Origin: Saccharomonospora azurea NA-128 | GTDB taxonomy: Bacteria > Actinomycetota > Actinomycetes > Mycobacteriales > Pseudonocardiaceae | Assembly (NCBI RefSeq): GCF_000231055.2 | Contig: NZ_CM001466.1 | Coordinates: 4,102,386 to 4,136,546, forward strand | Direction of reading: 5' to 3' | Length of the DNA stretch: 34,161 nt | Part shown: positions 14,500 to 22,726 of the stretch, piece by piece | Layout: each line of letters begins with the position of its first letter | Position numbering within the stretch: position 1 is the first letter of the stretch | Translations under genes and position numbers: made by a program | The notes under the pieces: generated by a model | What the model was told of the DNA's origin: nothing | The model's database searches: none | The model's input: the letters and a program-made list of their open reading frames with translations, nothing else

Positions 14500-14604
14500 A
14501 TGAACACGCCAGTCGAGCCACGGCGGCGTTCAGCCGGGAAGGCCAAGGGTGAGGGGCTTACGCCCTGCACGCGGAGCACAGCGAGGCAGGTTCAGACAGC
14601 ATGA
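14500..14604 (+). CDS. Possible 34-codon coupling ORF between qcrC and qcrA
   Basis: ATG 14500 starts 5 nt after the qcrC stop, with GAGGG (14486-14490) 9 nt upstream. The frame runs 34 codons, and its TGA overlaps the qcrA ATG as ATGA (14601-14604). qcrA itself lacks a well-placed ribosome binding site, so translation of this small frame could deliver ribosomes to qcrA. The product would be basic (NTPVEPRRRSAGKAKG...) with no recognisable family. Third-position G+C is about 70%, lower than in the neighbouring genes, so coding status is uncertain. Confidence 0.35.
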   Translation: MNTPVEPRRRSAGKAKGEGLTPCTRSTARQVQTA

Positions 14605-15749
14605 GTAGCGGTAACGGGCCGGAGCAGCGGCCGAGCGACGAGGAGCTCGCGGGTATGAGCCGTGACGAACTCGTCCGGCTCGGTGCGAAGCTGGACGGGG
14701 TCGAGATCGTCAACTACCCCGATCCGTGGCCGGTCAAGGGGACGAAGGCCGAGAGGCGCGCCCAACGGACGGTGGCGTTGTGGTTCGTCCTCGCCACGCT
14801 GGCGGGGCTCGCGTTCATCGCCGCCCTGATCTGGTGGCCGTCGGAGTACGTGCCGGCTGACGACGAGAGCGGTCATTTCTGGTACAGCCTGTACACGCCT
14901 GCGTTGGGTATCACGCTGGGTGTGTCGGTGCTCGCGTTGTCGATCGGCATCCTGCTCTACACGAAGCGGTTCATCCCCGACGAGCTCGCCGTCCAGGAGC
15001 GCACCGACAACATGGGCAAGGGCTCGGCCGAGATCGACCGGCAGACCCTGGTCGCCCAGCTGGCCGACGCCGGTGAGCGGAGCACGATCGGCCGCCGTTC
15101 CCTGATCAAGCGCACCGCCGGTCTCGGCGCGGGCGTGCTCGGTCTCGGCACGGTGGCGCTGCCGGTGGCCGGGTTCATCAAGAACCCGTGGGAGAACCCG
15201 AACAGCCCGGACTCGCTGGCCCACACCGGGTGGATGCCGCAGTACCCGGGCGAGGTCGTCTACCTCCGCCGCAACACGGGCGACCCGCAGGAGATCTCGC
15301 TCGTGCGTCCGGAGGACCTGGACGCCGGCGGTATGGAGACGGTGTTCCCGTTCCGGGAGTCGGAGCGAGGCGACTCGCACGCACTGTCCGTGGCGCTCAA
15401 GCGCTCCGACAACCCTGTGATGCTCATCCGGCTGCGCGCCGACGACGCCGAGCGGGTCGTCAAGCGCAAGGGCCAGGAGGACTTCAACTACGGCACCTAC
15501 TACGCGTACTCGAAGATCTGTACGCACGTGGGTTGTCCGGCGTCGTTGTACGAGCAGCAGACCAACCGGTTGCTGTGCCCGTGTCACCAGTCGCAGTTCG
15601 ACATGCTGCAGTACGCCAAGCCGGTGTTCGGCCCGGCGACTCGCGCGTTGCCGCAACTGCCGATCACGGTGAATGAGGACGGGTACTTCGTTGCTCGGCA
15701 CGACTTCATCGAGCCGATCGGACCGGGTTTCTGGGAGCGCAAGTCATGA
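14601..15749 (+). CDS. qcrA: Rieske iron-sulfur subunit QcrA of the bcc complex
   Basis: A 382-residue Rieske protein with the actinobacterial three-helix architecture. Helices lie at about 58-79 and 93-121, and a third at about 172-193 preceded by a twin-arginine GRRSLIKR. The 2Fe-2S domain carries both boxes: Cys307, His309 and Cys312 in CTHVGC, and Cys326, Cys328 and His329 in CPCHQSQF. It oxidises menaquinol with QcrB and reduces QcrC. A stop in the same frame upstream (TGA in the 14496-14600 gap) rules out a longer N-terminus. It overlaps qcrB by 4 nt (ATGA), so the two are translationally coupled. Confidence 0.96.
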   Translation: MSSGNGPEQRPSDEELAGMSRDELVRLGAKLDGVEIVNYPDPWPVKGTKAERRAQRTVALWFVLATLAGLAFIAALIWWPSEYVPADDESGHFWYSLYTPALGITLGVSVLALSIGILLYTKRFIPDELAVQERTDNMGKGSAEIDRQTLVAQLADAGERSTIGRRSLIKRTAGLGAGVLGLGTVALPVAGFIKNPWENPNSPDSLAHTGWMPQYPGEVVYLRRNTGDPQEISLVRPEDLDAGGMETVFPFRESERGDSHALSVALKRSDNPVMLIRLRADDAERVVKRKGQEDFNYGTYYAYSKICTHVGCPASLYEQQTNRLLCPCHQSQFDMLQYAKPVFGPATRALPQLPITVNEDGYFVARHDFIEPIGPGFWERKS

Positions 15750-17407
15750 GCTCACTCACTACGCCGACGAAGGGCTCCGGCTTGCTGGCGAAGCAGGCCG
15801 CTGCGGCGGCGGACAATGCCGACCAGCGGTACGTCATGGCCAAGGGGATTAGGCACCAGCTCAACAAGGTGTTCCCGACCCACTGGTCGTTCCTGCTGGG
15901 CGAGGTGGCCCTTTACAGCTTCATCATCCTGATCCTCTCGGGGATCTACCTGACCTTGTTCTTCGACCCCTCGATGGCGGAGGTCGTCTACGACGGCCCG
16001 TACAAGAACCTTCAGGGTGTCGAGATGTCGCGGGCGTTCGAGTCGACGCTCGAGATCTCGTTCGAGGTCCGGGGCGGACTCTTCATCCGCCAGGTGCACC
16101 ACTGGGCGGCGTTGATCTTCGTCGCGTCCATGTTCGTGCACATGTTCCGGATCTTCTTCACCGGAGCGTTCCGCAGGCCGCGTGAGGCCAACTGGGTCAT
16201 CGGCGCGCTGCTGCTGATCCTGGGCATGTTCGAGGGCTTCTTCGGCTACTCGCTGCCGGACGACCTGCTCTCCGGTACCGGTATCCGGGCGACGCTGTCG
16301 GGCATCGTGCTCTCGGTCCCCGTGGCGGGCACCTGGTTGCACTGGGCGCTCTTCGGTGGCGAGTTCCCGGGCATGATGATCGTGCCGCGGATGTACGCGC
16401 TGCACATTTTGATCATTCCGGGCATCATGCTCGCGCTGGTCGCGGCGCACCTCGCGCTGGTCTGGTACCAGAAGCACACGCAGTTCCCCGGGCCGCGGCG
16501 CAAGGAGACCAACGTCGTGGGCGTGCGGATCATGCCGGTCTTCGCGCTCAAGGCGGGTACCTTCTTCGCGCTGGTCACCGGCTTCATCGCCCTGCTGTCC
16601 GGTCTGTTCCAGATCAACGGGGTCTGGCACATCGGTCCCTACAACGCCTCCCAGGTGTCGGCGGGGTCGCAACCGGACTGGTACATGGCCTGGGCGGACG
16701 GCATCCTGCGTATCTACCCGGCCTGGGAGCTCTACCTCGGCAACTACACGGTGCCTCCGGTGTTCTTCGCCGGCGCGATCGGCATGGGCATCCTGTTCAC
16801 GCTGCTGATCGCGTATCCGTTCATCGAACGGAAGCTGTCGAAGGACACGGCGCACCACAACCTGTTGCAGCGTCCTCGCGACGCACCGGTACGCACCAGC
16901 CTCGGTGTGATGGCGCTGACGTTCTTCATGGTGCTGGAGATCTCCGGCTTCAACGACATCGTCGCGTTCAAGTACGACATCTCGTTGAACGCGATGACGT
17001 GGGCAGGCCGGATCGGACTCCTCGTGCTCCCGCCGTTGGCGTACTACATCACCTACCGGATCTGTCTGGGGCTGCAACGCTCCGACCGCGAGGTGCTGGA
17101 GCACGGTGTGGAGACCGGCATCATCAAGCGGTTGCCGCACGGTGAGTTCATCGAGGTGCACCAGCCGCTGGGCCCGGTCGACGAGCACGGGCACCCGGTG
17201 CCGCTGGAGTACCAGGGCGCGCCGGTGCCGCAGAAGATGAACGAGCTCGGCAGCGCGGGCAAGCCGGTGCCCGGTTCGTGGTGGTCTCCGGACCCCGCGG
17301 ACGAGACCGCCGCACTGGAGCGGGCACGCGCCCAGCAGGGCGACCACGCCAGTGGCGAGCTGGAGGCGCCGGAGCCCGAGCAGGCGGGATCGTCCGGCAA
17401 GCACTAG
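15746..17407 (+). CDS. qcrB: Cytochrome b subunit QcrB of the bcc complex
   Basis: A 553-residue di-heme cytochrome b carrying the menaquinol sites; the M. tuberculosis homologue is the target of telacebec-type inhibitors. Heme-ligand histidines are seen in [16 protein letters not shown] (His118/119 and His132) and [17 protein letters not shown] (His220 and His235). The second pair is 15 apart, as in b6f-type proteins. The Qo-site [10 protein letters not shown] and PPVFFAG segments are present. A hydrophilic C-terminal extension of about 110 residues follows the last helix, rich in Pro, Glu and Gln. It is the last gene of the operon, overlaps qcrA by 4 nt and ends before a strong bidirectional terminator. 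Confidence 0.96.
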   Translation: MSSLTTPTKGSGLLAKQAAAAADNADQRYVMAKGIRHQLNKVFPTHWSFLLGEVALYSFIILILSGIYLTLFFDPSMAEVVYDGPYKNLQGVEMSRAFESTLEISFEVRGGLFIRQVHHWAALIFVASMFVHMFRIFFTGAFRRPREANWVIGALLLILGMFEGFFGYSLPDDLLSGTGIRATLSGIVLSVPVAGTWLHWALFGGEFPGMMIVPRMYALHILIIPGIMLALVAAHLALVWYQKHTQFPGPRRKETNVVGVRIMPVFALKAGTFFALVTGFIALLSGLFQINGVWHIGPYNASQVSAGSQPDWYMAWADGILRIYPAWELYLGNYTVPPVFFAGAIGMGILFTLLIAYPFIERKLSKDTAHHNLLQRPRDAPVRTSLGVMALTFFMVLEISGFNDIVAFKYDISLNAMTWAGRIGLLVLPPLAYYITYRICLGLQRSDREVLEHGVETGIIKRLPHGEFIEVHQPLGPVDEHGHPVPLEYQGAPVPQKMNELGSAGKPVPGSWWSPDPADETAALERARAQQGDHASGELEAPEPEQAGSSGKH

Positions 17408-17445
17408 CCGGGTCGACGGCGCCTTCGGGCGCCACGACGCCAGAC

Positions 17446-17488
17446 GGGAAAGGCCCCCATCACCGATCCGGTGGTGGGGGCCTTTCCC
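17446..17488. terminator. Bidirectional terminator between qcrB and the Lrp-like gene
   Basis: GGGAAAGGCCCCCA (17446-17459) pairs with TGGGGGCCTTTCCC (17475-17488); an inner CACC/GGTG stem nearly continues it. The A- and T-rich ends suit termination from either strand, and the flanking genes are convergent. Confidence 0.88.
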
Positions 17489-17506
17489 ATGTCGCGGGAC
17501 ACGAAC

Positions 17507-17791
17507 TCAGTCGTCGTCGAGGCCGATGTCGAACGCGGTCTCGGTGTCGGCGCGGGAGTACGACCGGAACGCGATGTGGGTGACGGTGTCGAGGACGCCG
17601 GGCACCTTGCCGATCTGGGCGGGGATGACCTCGGCCAGCCGCTCGTGGCCGGCGACTCGCAACACGGCGACGAGATCGACGTCGCCGGCACACGAGTAGA
17701 CCTCGGACACCCCGTCGATGTCCGCGATCGCCTGCGCGGTCTCCGGGATGCTGTCCGTCGCGGCGTTGATGAGCACGATCGCGGTAACCAA
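17507..17791 (-). CDS. Stand-alone Lrp/AsnC ligand-binding (RAM) domain protein
   Basis: A 94-residue protein with only the alpha/beta ligand-binding half of an Lrp/AsnC regulator (VTAIVLINAATDSIPETAQAIADI, GVSEVYSCAGDVDLVAVLRV, VIPAQIGKVPGVLDTVTHIAF) and no helix-turn-helix. Such proteins oligomerise and bind amino acids or similar small ligands; their role is mostly unknown. The start is probably TTG 17791: AAGGAGG (17803-17797) is 5 nt from this codon but only 2 nt from the GTG at 17794, and homologues begin MVTA. Convergent with qcrB. Confidence 0.82.
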   Translation of the reverse strand: MVTAIVLINAATDSIPETAQAIADIDGVSEVYSCAGDVDLVAVLRVAGHERLAEVIPAQIGKVPGVLDTVTHIAFRSYSRADTETAFDIGLDDD

Positions 17792-17865
17792 CACGGCCTC
17801 CTTGCGGTCTGACTATTCGCTGGTCGGATTGCTCCGTAGCCCTGAGCGTACGGGGTGGGGCGCGC

Positions 17866-19566
17866 TCAGCTCACGGCGTCTCCCGCGGTCTCCAGGGCGG
17901 TGGCGGTGTCGACGGTGTCGAGCCACGTCCGCCACCGGCCCGCGCCGTGCAGGGGTTCGGCCCAGGGTGTGGAGGTGCGAACCAGCCGCACGCCCGGGCG
18001 CGTGAGCCACCGCCACAGGAGCGCGGTCTCCTCGGGGTTGGCACCCCGGAGCGGACCGGGCTCGGGCAGGACGGTCTCGGCCGACGCCACGAGGGCGTCG
18101 ACCACCGGCATCGGCGGTACGCCTCGGCGTGCCACACCCGCGGAGGCGAGCCGGCCGTGGCGTACGACGGCGAACTCCCATCCGCCGGAGCCGTCGGGTG
18201 CCGCGGCGACGAGTTCGGCCACGGCGGCCAGCGCGGTGAGTCGGTGCCGCTTGTCGACGGCGCGCAGCAGGGCGGCGAGCTCGTCACGGCGGCGTGCGGC
18301 CCGCTCGAAGCGGTGGGCCGAGGCGAGTTCGTCGAGCTCGTCGCTGCCCCGGTGCAGCAACGTGGCGTCGGTGCCCTGCACGAGGTCCGACACGAGCCGC
18401 ACCGAGGGGCGGTACTGCTCGATGGTCTGCGCTCCGGTGCAGGGGGCGCCGCAGCTGCCCAGCTCCGCGAGGACGCAGGCGCTGCCGGAGGCGCCCGACG
18501 CGGGGATGCGATCCGTGCACGTCCGCAACCGGGCGATGCCCGCCAGGGTGTCGGCCGCGGTCTTGGCGCGGGCGCGGGAACCGAACGGGCCGAGCGCCCC
18601 GTCGCGGGGACGGCGCACCACGGACAGCCGGGGGAAGGGTTCGTCGGTGAGCACGACCCACCACACCTTGCCGGGGTTCCTCGACCGCCGGTTGTAGGCG
18701 GGGCGGTGGGCCGCCAGCAGCCGCAGTTCCCGCACGGCCGCTTCGAGGGTGTGGGCGCACTCGACGGTGTCGACCCGCTCGGCGAGCGCGACCATCTCCT
18801 TGATCCTCCCGCGGCTTTCGGACGACGTGAAGTACTGCCGCACCCGGCGGCGGAGATTGCCCGCCGTGCCCACGTAGAGCACCTCGTCCGACGGTCCGCG
18901 GAAGAGGTAGACGCCGGGACGTTCGGGCAGGTCCTTCGCGAGGTCGCGCTTACGGCGTTGCGCGGGGGTGACGTCGGGGAGGTAGTCGAGCAGTTCCTCC
19001 AGGGACTGCACTCCGAGCGGACCCACGCGTTCCAGCAGGCCGTGCAGGACGTCGACCGTGGCCCGGGCGTCGTCGAGCGCGCGGTGGGTCGGTGTCGTCG
19101 ACGCGCCGAAGAGGGCGGCGAGCGTGGACAGCCGGTGGCTCCGGACTTCCCCCCGCAGCACGCGCCGGGCGAGCTTGAGCGTGCAGAGCACCACCGGTGT
19201 GGGCCACGCGTAGCCGTGTGCGCGGCAGGCGGCCTTGAGGAACGAGGTGTCGAACCCGGCGTTGTGGGCCACGAGTACCGCGCCCTCGGCGAATGCGAGG
19301 AACGCGGGCAGCACGTGTTCGATGCGCGGGGCCGAGCGCACCATCGCCGTGGTGATCCCGGTCAGGGCCACGATCTGGGGCGGGATGGGCTGCCCCGGGT
19401 CGACCAGCGTCGCGAACTCGCCGAGCACCTCCCCGCCGCGGACCTTCACGGCACCGATCTCGGTGATGTTGCCTCCGTCGGGAGCGCCGCCGGTGGTCTC
19501 CAGGTCCACGATCACGAAGGTCACGTCGCGCAGGGGAGTGCCCAGCTCGTCGAACGCAAGCTGCAT
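17866..19566 (-). CDS. DnaQ-type exonuclease fused to a GIY-YIG/UvrC-like domain
   Basis: A 566-residue two-module DNA-processing protein (Rv2191 type). Residues 15-180 are a DEDDh 3'-5' exonuclease: DLETTG (Asp21, Glu23), HNAGFD (His101, Asp106), HRALDDA (His161, Asp165/166). Residues 215-300 are a GIY-YIG endonuclease domain (RPGVYLFRGPSDEVLYVGTAGNLRRRV). A UvrC-like region follows, with LGSCGAPCTGAQTIEQY and a UVR-like helical pair (DELASAHRFERAARRRDELAALLRAV). The C-terminal RNase-H-like nuclease half of UvrC is absent or not recognisable. A role in DNA repair is likely, with incision and trimming in one chain. ATG 19566 has TAGGGT 8 nt upstream. It is divergent from the NYN gene, 117 bp apart. 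Confidence 0.88.
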   Translation of the reverse strand: MQLAFDELGTPLRDVTFVIVDLETTGGAPDGGNITEIGAVKVRGGEVLGEFATLVDPGQPIPPQIVALTGITTAMVRSAPRIEHVLPAFLAFAEGAVLVAHNAGFDTSFLKAACRAHGYAWPTPVVLCTLKLARRVLRGEVRSHRLSTLAALFGASTTPTHRALDDARATVDVLHGLLERVGPLGVQSLEELLDYLPDVTPAQRRKRDLAKDLPERPGVYLFRGPSDEVLYVGTAGNLRRRVRQYFTSSESRGRIKEMVALAERVDTVECAHTLEAAVRELRLLAAHRPAYNRRSRNPGKVWWVVLTDEPFPRLSVVRRPRDGALGPFGSRARAKTAADTLAGIARLRTCTDRIPASGASGSACVLAELGSCGAPCTGAQTIEQYRPSVRLVSDLVQGTDATLLHRGSDELDELASAHRFERAARRRDELAALLRAVDKRHRLTALAAVAELVAAAPDGSGGWEFAVVRHGRLASAGVARRGVPPMPVVDALVASAETVLPEPGPLRGANPEETALLWRWLTRPGVRLVRTSTPWAEPLHGAGRWRTWLDTVDTATALETAGDAVS

Positions 19567-19574
19567 GAGCGGAC

Positions 19575-19580
19575 ACCCTA
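19575..19580 (-). promoter_or_regulatory. -10 element of exonuclease/GIY-YIG gene (leaderless)
   Basis: TAGGGT on the minus strand, 8 nt before ATG 19566. Confidence 0.4.
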
Positions 19581-19671
19581 GGCAGCGACACCGACAGTCT
19601 CCGACCGGGTGTGCCGCGTGTGTGATCGAAACCGGCGTCGTATTGGGGGCGCGGTTCGATCGTGGAGAACC

Positions 19672-19677
19672 TAAGCT
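19672..19677 (+). promoter_or_regulatory. -10 element of NYN gene (leaderless)
   Basis: TAAGCT followed by 6 nt and ATG 19684; no ribosome binding site for that ATG. Confidence 0.45.
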
Positions 19678-19683
19678 GGACCG

Positions 19684-21087
19684 ATGCTGTCGTCGTCCGC
19701 GTACCCCGAGCACCCCGAGGACTCTTCCTCGGGGACGCCGTCCGAGGAGGGCGGTGCGGCCGCGTCCCGGCAGGCTCACGCGGAGGAGGACGGGGCCGTG
19801 ACCGAACCCGTCGACTGGCTCGGACTGCCCGAACCCATCCGGGAGCGCGTCGCCGAACTCGCCGCCGCCGCGCTGGGTCGGCTGCCGAGCGACGACGTCC
19901 CGAGGCAGCTGCGGCCGGTCGCGCGGTTCGCGCCCGCCAAGCGGGCGAGGCTCGGCGGGCCGGCACTGCTGGCCGCACTGCGGGACTCGACGCGGTTTCG
20001 CACCGCGGTGCTGGAGTGGCTGCGCGAACACCGGGTCGATGCGCTGAACCCGAACGACGGCGATTCCGTCGCGGCGGCGGCCGCCGCGGTACTTCTCAAC
20101 GAGTCGAGCGCGTCGTCGCGCGTGCGGTTGGTGGCGCGGAACACCGAGGAGTCCACGCTGCGCGCCGAACGCGATGCCGCGCTGGCCCGGGTGCGGAAGC
20201 TGGAGTCGGAGGTCGAACGGCTGCGCGCCGACCTGGAACAGGCCCGCGAGGAGGTCGAACAGGCCCGCGCCGAGCGCGAGGACGAGATCGTCAAGCTGCG
20301 GGGACGGCTGCGCGAGCAGGGTGTGAGGGTCCGGCAGGCCAAGGACGAGGCGGCGGAGGCCGTGGCCGCGCGGGAGCGTGCGAAGGCGGAGCGCGACTCC
20401 GAGATCGAGGCGATCACCGCCCGGTACGAGCGGGAACGGCAGAAGGCCGCGGCCGAGCGCGCGCGGGCCGAACGGGCGTTGGTCGAGGCGGAGGTCGCCC
20501 GGCAGTCCGCCCGTGAGGCGCGGGACGCCGACGAGGTGCGGCTGTCGATGCTGCTGGACACCCTGAGCGGCGCGGTGGACGGTTTGCGGCGCGAGCTGTC
20601 GGTGGGTGGCAGCCCACGGCGGCCCGCGGACACCGTGCGTGGTGCCAACGCGGGACGGCGGGGCGGCCGGGTCTCGGAGCCGAGGACGTTGGACACGCTG
20701 CTGTCGCTGCCGGGTGTGCACCTGATCGTCGACGGTTACAACATCACCAAGACCGGATATCCCGATCTCTCTCTCGCCGAGCAGCGGCAGCGTCTGGTGC
20801 GGCAGCTGGGCGCTCTGGCGGCGCGGACCGGTGCCGAGGTCACCGTCGTGTTCGACGGCGCCGACGTGACCGCCGTCCCCGCCGCGGGCCCGCGTTCCGT
20901 GCGCGTGCTGTTCTCCGACCCCGGAGTGCTCGCCGACGACGTCATCCGGACGATCGTGCGGTCGGAGCCGCAGGGCCGCCCGCTGGTGGTCGCCACGTCC
21001 GACCAGGCCGTCGTGACCTCGGTGTGCTCGGAGGGAGCGCATGCCGTCCCCGCCGCGGTCCTGTTGACCCGGCTCGGACGAGTCTGA
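19684..21087 (+). CDS. Coiled-coil protein with C-terminal YacP/Rae1-like NYN nuclease domain
   Basis: 467 residues from ATG 19684. After a low-complexity acidic N-terminus comes a helical domain starting TEPVDWLGLPEPIRERV (residue 40 on). A long charged coiled coil occupies about 150-300, almost all Glu, Arg, Ala and Lys. The C-terminal NYN/YacP domain is at about 343-467 (HLIVDGYNITKTGYPDLSL, VTVVFDGADV, VLADDVIRTIV, VVATSDQAVV) with the acidic residues of the PIN-like active site. The family cleaves RNA; in Bacillus Rae1 acts on ribosome-bound mRNA. Two starts are credible: ATG 19684 as a leaderless message, or GTG 19798, which has GGAGG (85-89 of the 19700s) 8 nt upstream and drops the low-complexity end. 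Both could be used. Confidence 0.85.
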   Translation: MLSSSAYPEHPEDSSSGTPSEEGGAAASRQAHAEEDGAVTEPVDWLGLPEPIRERVAELAAAALGRLPSDDVPRQLRPVARFAPAKRARLGGPALLAALRDSTRFRTAVLEWLREHRVDALNPNDGDSVAAAAAAVLLNESSASSRVRLVARNTEESTLRAERDAALARVRKLESEVERLRADLEQAREEVEQARAEREDEIVKLRGRLREQGVRVRQAKDEAAEAVAARERAKAERDSEIEAITARYERERQKAAAERARAERALVEAEVARQSAREARDADEVRLSMLLDTLSGAVDGLRRELSVGGSPRRPADTVRGANAGRRGGRVSEPRTLDTLLSLPGVHLIVDGYNITKTGYPDLSLAEQRQRLVRQLGALAARTGAEVTVVFDGADVTAVPAAGPRSVRVLFSDPGVLADDVIRTIVRSEPQGRPLVVATSDQAVVTSVCSEGAHAVPAAVLLTRLGRV

Positions 21088-21165
21088 CGCTCACTCCGAC
21101 GTTCCGGCGCTCGCCGCGGTGGTATTCCCCGTCGACACAGTCGGCTTCACTGTGGCGGAGGCGGT

Positions 21166-22419
21166 ATGCGCGCATTCGGAGTGTCGCTGTCGATGCTCGT
21201 CGCGTTGGCGGTGTCCTCGGCACCGCCCTCACAGGCGGTACCGGCCGCGCGTGCCGTGGCCGGCGTGAGCGGGGTCGTCGAGCCGCATTCCGGCGCTGCC
21301 GCGATCCAGGCCTGGCGCAGCCGTCTCGCCGGGCTCGAACGCGCCGGAGTGCGCATCCCGCCCGTGCGGGCGCTGCTCGACGTCGACCGCTTCCCGCCGG
21401 GGCTGCGTCCCGCCCGCGGCGCCGACGGGTCCGTACAGCGGGGCGTCGCGTGGGCTCCGGACCCGGGCGTGCTGGTGGTGCCGCGGGAGGTGACGGCCGT
21501 CGTCTCGGGAGCCCTGGACGCGGTGGGAGCGCCGTACGCGGACGACGGGGACGGCCCCACCGCGTTCTCGTGCGACGGGCTCGTCCACTCGCTCTACCGG
21601 CGGGCGGGCATCGACGTGCCGGGATCGGCGGAGGCGCAGTGGGCCACGGGACGGCGGGTGGCCTTCGAGGACGCGGTGCCGGGCGACCTCGTCGTCGTGG
21701 GTTCGGCGCGCTACGGGGTGCAGTCGATCGGCATCGTCGTCGGTGGGGGGGACATGGTGGTGGCCGATGCCCGGACGGCGTCCGTGGTGGTGGCGGCGCT
21801 GCCCGGGCCCGATGCCGTCCTCGGCGTCGTGCGTCCGAGCCTGGGGCGGCGGGCCGCGGAACCACGGGCCGGTGGAGACGGCGGGGCCGCCGCGGACCGC
21901 GCTGACGGCGCCGCGTCGCTGTCCTGGCGTTGTGGAGGGCTCGAACCGTCGAGCGGCGGCAGTGGTCCGGCTGGTCCGGCTGGTCGGGCCGGCCCGGCTG
22001 GTCCGGCACAGCGGGGCTGGGCGGGGTATCCGAACGGGCTCATCCCGGGAGACGTCCTCTGCCCGCTGGAGGAGGAGCCGCACGCATTGCGCTGCGACGC
22101 CGCTTACGATCTTGCGGCACTTTCCGCGGCCTACGAGGACGAACTCGGTGAGTCGTTGTGCCTGACGGATTCCTATCGGACGCTGGAGATGCAACTGGAC
22201 CTGCAGCGGAGGAAACCGGAACTGTCGGCCACGCCCGGAACGAGCACCCACGGCTGGGGGCTGGCCGTGGACCTCTGCGGGGGAGTGGAACGGTTCGGCA
22301 GCGAGGAACACCGCTGGATGCGGGCTCGTGGTCCGGACTTCGGCTGGGTCCTTCCCGCGTGGGCCCGAGAGGGGAGCCCGCGCGAGGAACCGTGGCACTG
22401 GGAGTACGTGCGCGAATGA
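21166..22419 (+). CDS. Secreted NlpC/P60-like domain fused to a VanY (M15) D,D-peptidase domain
   Basis: 417 residues with a Sec signal peptide (about 1-24, ending PSQA). Residues 110-225 resemble NlpC/P60: the Cys segment FSCDGLVHSLYRRAG (Cys136) and PGDLVVVG are present, but the catalytic His position reads QSIGIVVG (Ser187), so this module may be inactive. Residues 266-281 form a collagen-like GPA/GRA linker. Residues 285-417 are a VanY-type zinc peptidase: STHGWGLAVD (His362, Asp369) and EPWHWEY (His411) supply the ligands. It is probably exported to act on or bind peptidoglycan stem peptides. GGAGG stands just before ATG 21166. It follows the NYN gene by 78 bp and precedes other envelope genes. 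Confidence 0.85.
   Translation: MRAFGVSLSMLVALAVSSAPPSQAVPAARAVAGVSGVVEPHSGAAAIQAWRSRLAGLERAGVRIPPVRALLDVDRFPPGLRPARGADGSVQRGVAWAPDPGVLVVPREVTAVVSGALDAVGAPYADDGDGPTAFSCDGLVHSLYRRAGIDVPGSAEAQWATGRRVAFEDAVPGDLVVVGSARYGVQSIGIVVGGGDMVVADARTASVVVAALPGPDAVLGVVRPSLGRRAAEPRAGGDGGAAADRADGAASLSWRCGGLEPSSGGSGPAGPAGRAGPAGPAQRGWAGYPNGLIPGDVLCPLEEEPHALRCDAAYDLAALSAAYEDELGESLCLTDSYRTLEMQLDLQRRKPELSATPGTSTHGWGLAVDLCGGVERFGSEEHRWMRARGPDFGWVLPAWAREGSPREEPWHWEYVRE
21964..22008 (+). repeat. Five tandem 9-bp units encoding a collagen-like linker
   Basis: Units based on GGTCCGGCT at 21964, 21973, 21982, 21991 and 22000 (two exact, three with substitutions). They encode GPAGPAGRAGPAGPA between the NlpC-like and VanY domains. 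Exact repeats of this kind can vary in number between strains. Confidence 0.85.
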
Positions 22420-22443
22420 GGACGAAACTGTCGGAGTCGTTCG

Positions 22444-22449
22444 TACGGT
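22444..22449 (+). promoter_or_regulatory. -10 element of small CxxC protein gene (leaderless)
   Basis: TACGGT followed by 7 nt and ATG 22457; no ribosome binding site. Confidence 0.4.
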
Positions 22450-22456
22450 CGTCGAC

Positions 22457-22726
22457 ATGAACGAAGTCAGGGTCAGCGAAGACGATTCCGAAGCCGATCT
22501 CGAAGCCGACGCCGAGGCTGCTGCCGGAGAAAGCCACCGGTATGCGGGTGGAATCACGGTCGACTGCGATTCCTGCCTGTTTCGGGCCCGGGAATGCGAC
22601 AACTGCGTCGTGAGTGTGGTGGTCGAGGCCGCGAGCCCGCTGTGCTTCGGTTCGGAGGAACTGCGGGCTGTGTCACTGTTGGCCGACGCGGGAATGGTGC
22701 CGCCGTTGCGCTACGCGGCGGTGTGA
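22457..22726 (+). CDS. Small conserved-looking protein with paired CxxC motifs
   Basis: An 89-residue protein. The first 28 residues are very acidic (SEDDSEADLEADAEAAAGE). They are followed by YAGGITVDCDSCLFRARECDNCVVSVVVE, with CDSC and CDNC separated by six residues, then a hydrophobic/helical tail. Two CxxC pairs suggest zinc or Fe-S binding. I do not recognise a named family and no function is assigned. It lies 37 bp after the VanY fusion gene but has its own leaderless-type promoter. The following 457 bp hold no gene. Confidence 0.65.
   Translation: MNEVRVSEDDSEADLEADAEAAAGESHRYAGGITVDCDSCLFRARECDNCVVSVVVEAASPLCFGSEELRAVSLLADAGMVPPLRYAAV

Noticed and set aside
19567-21042. Long minus-strand extension of the exonuclease fusion across the NYN gene
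   Set aside because: It is an open shadow of the plus-strand coiled-coil gene; the DEDDh domain starts normally at 19566.
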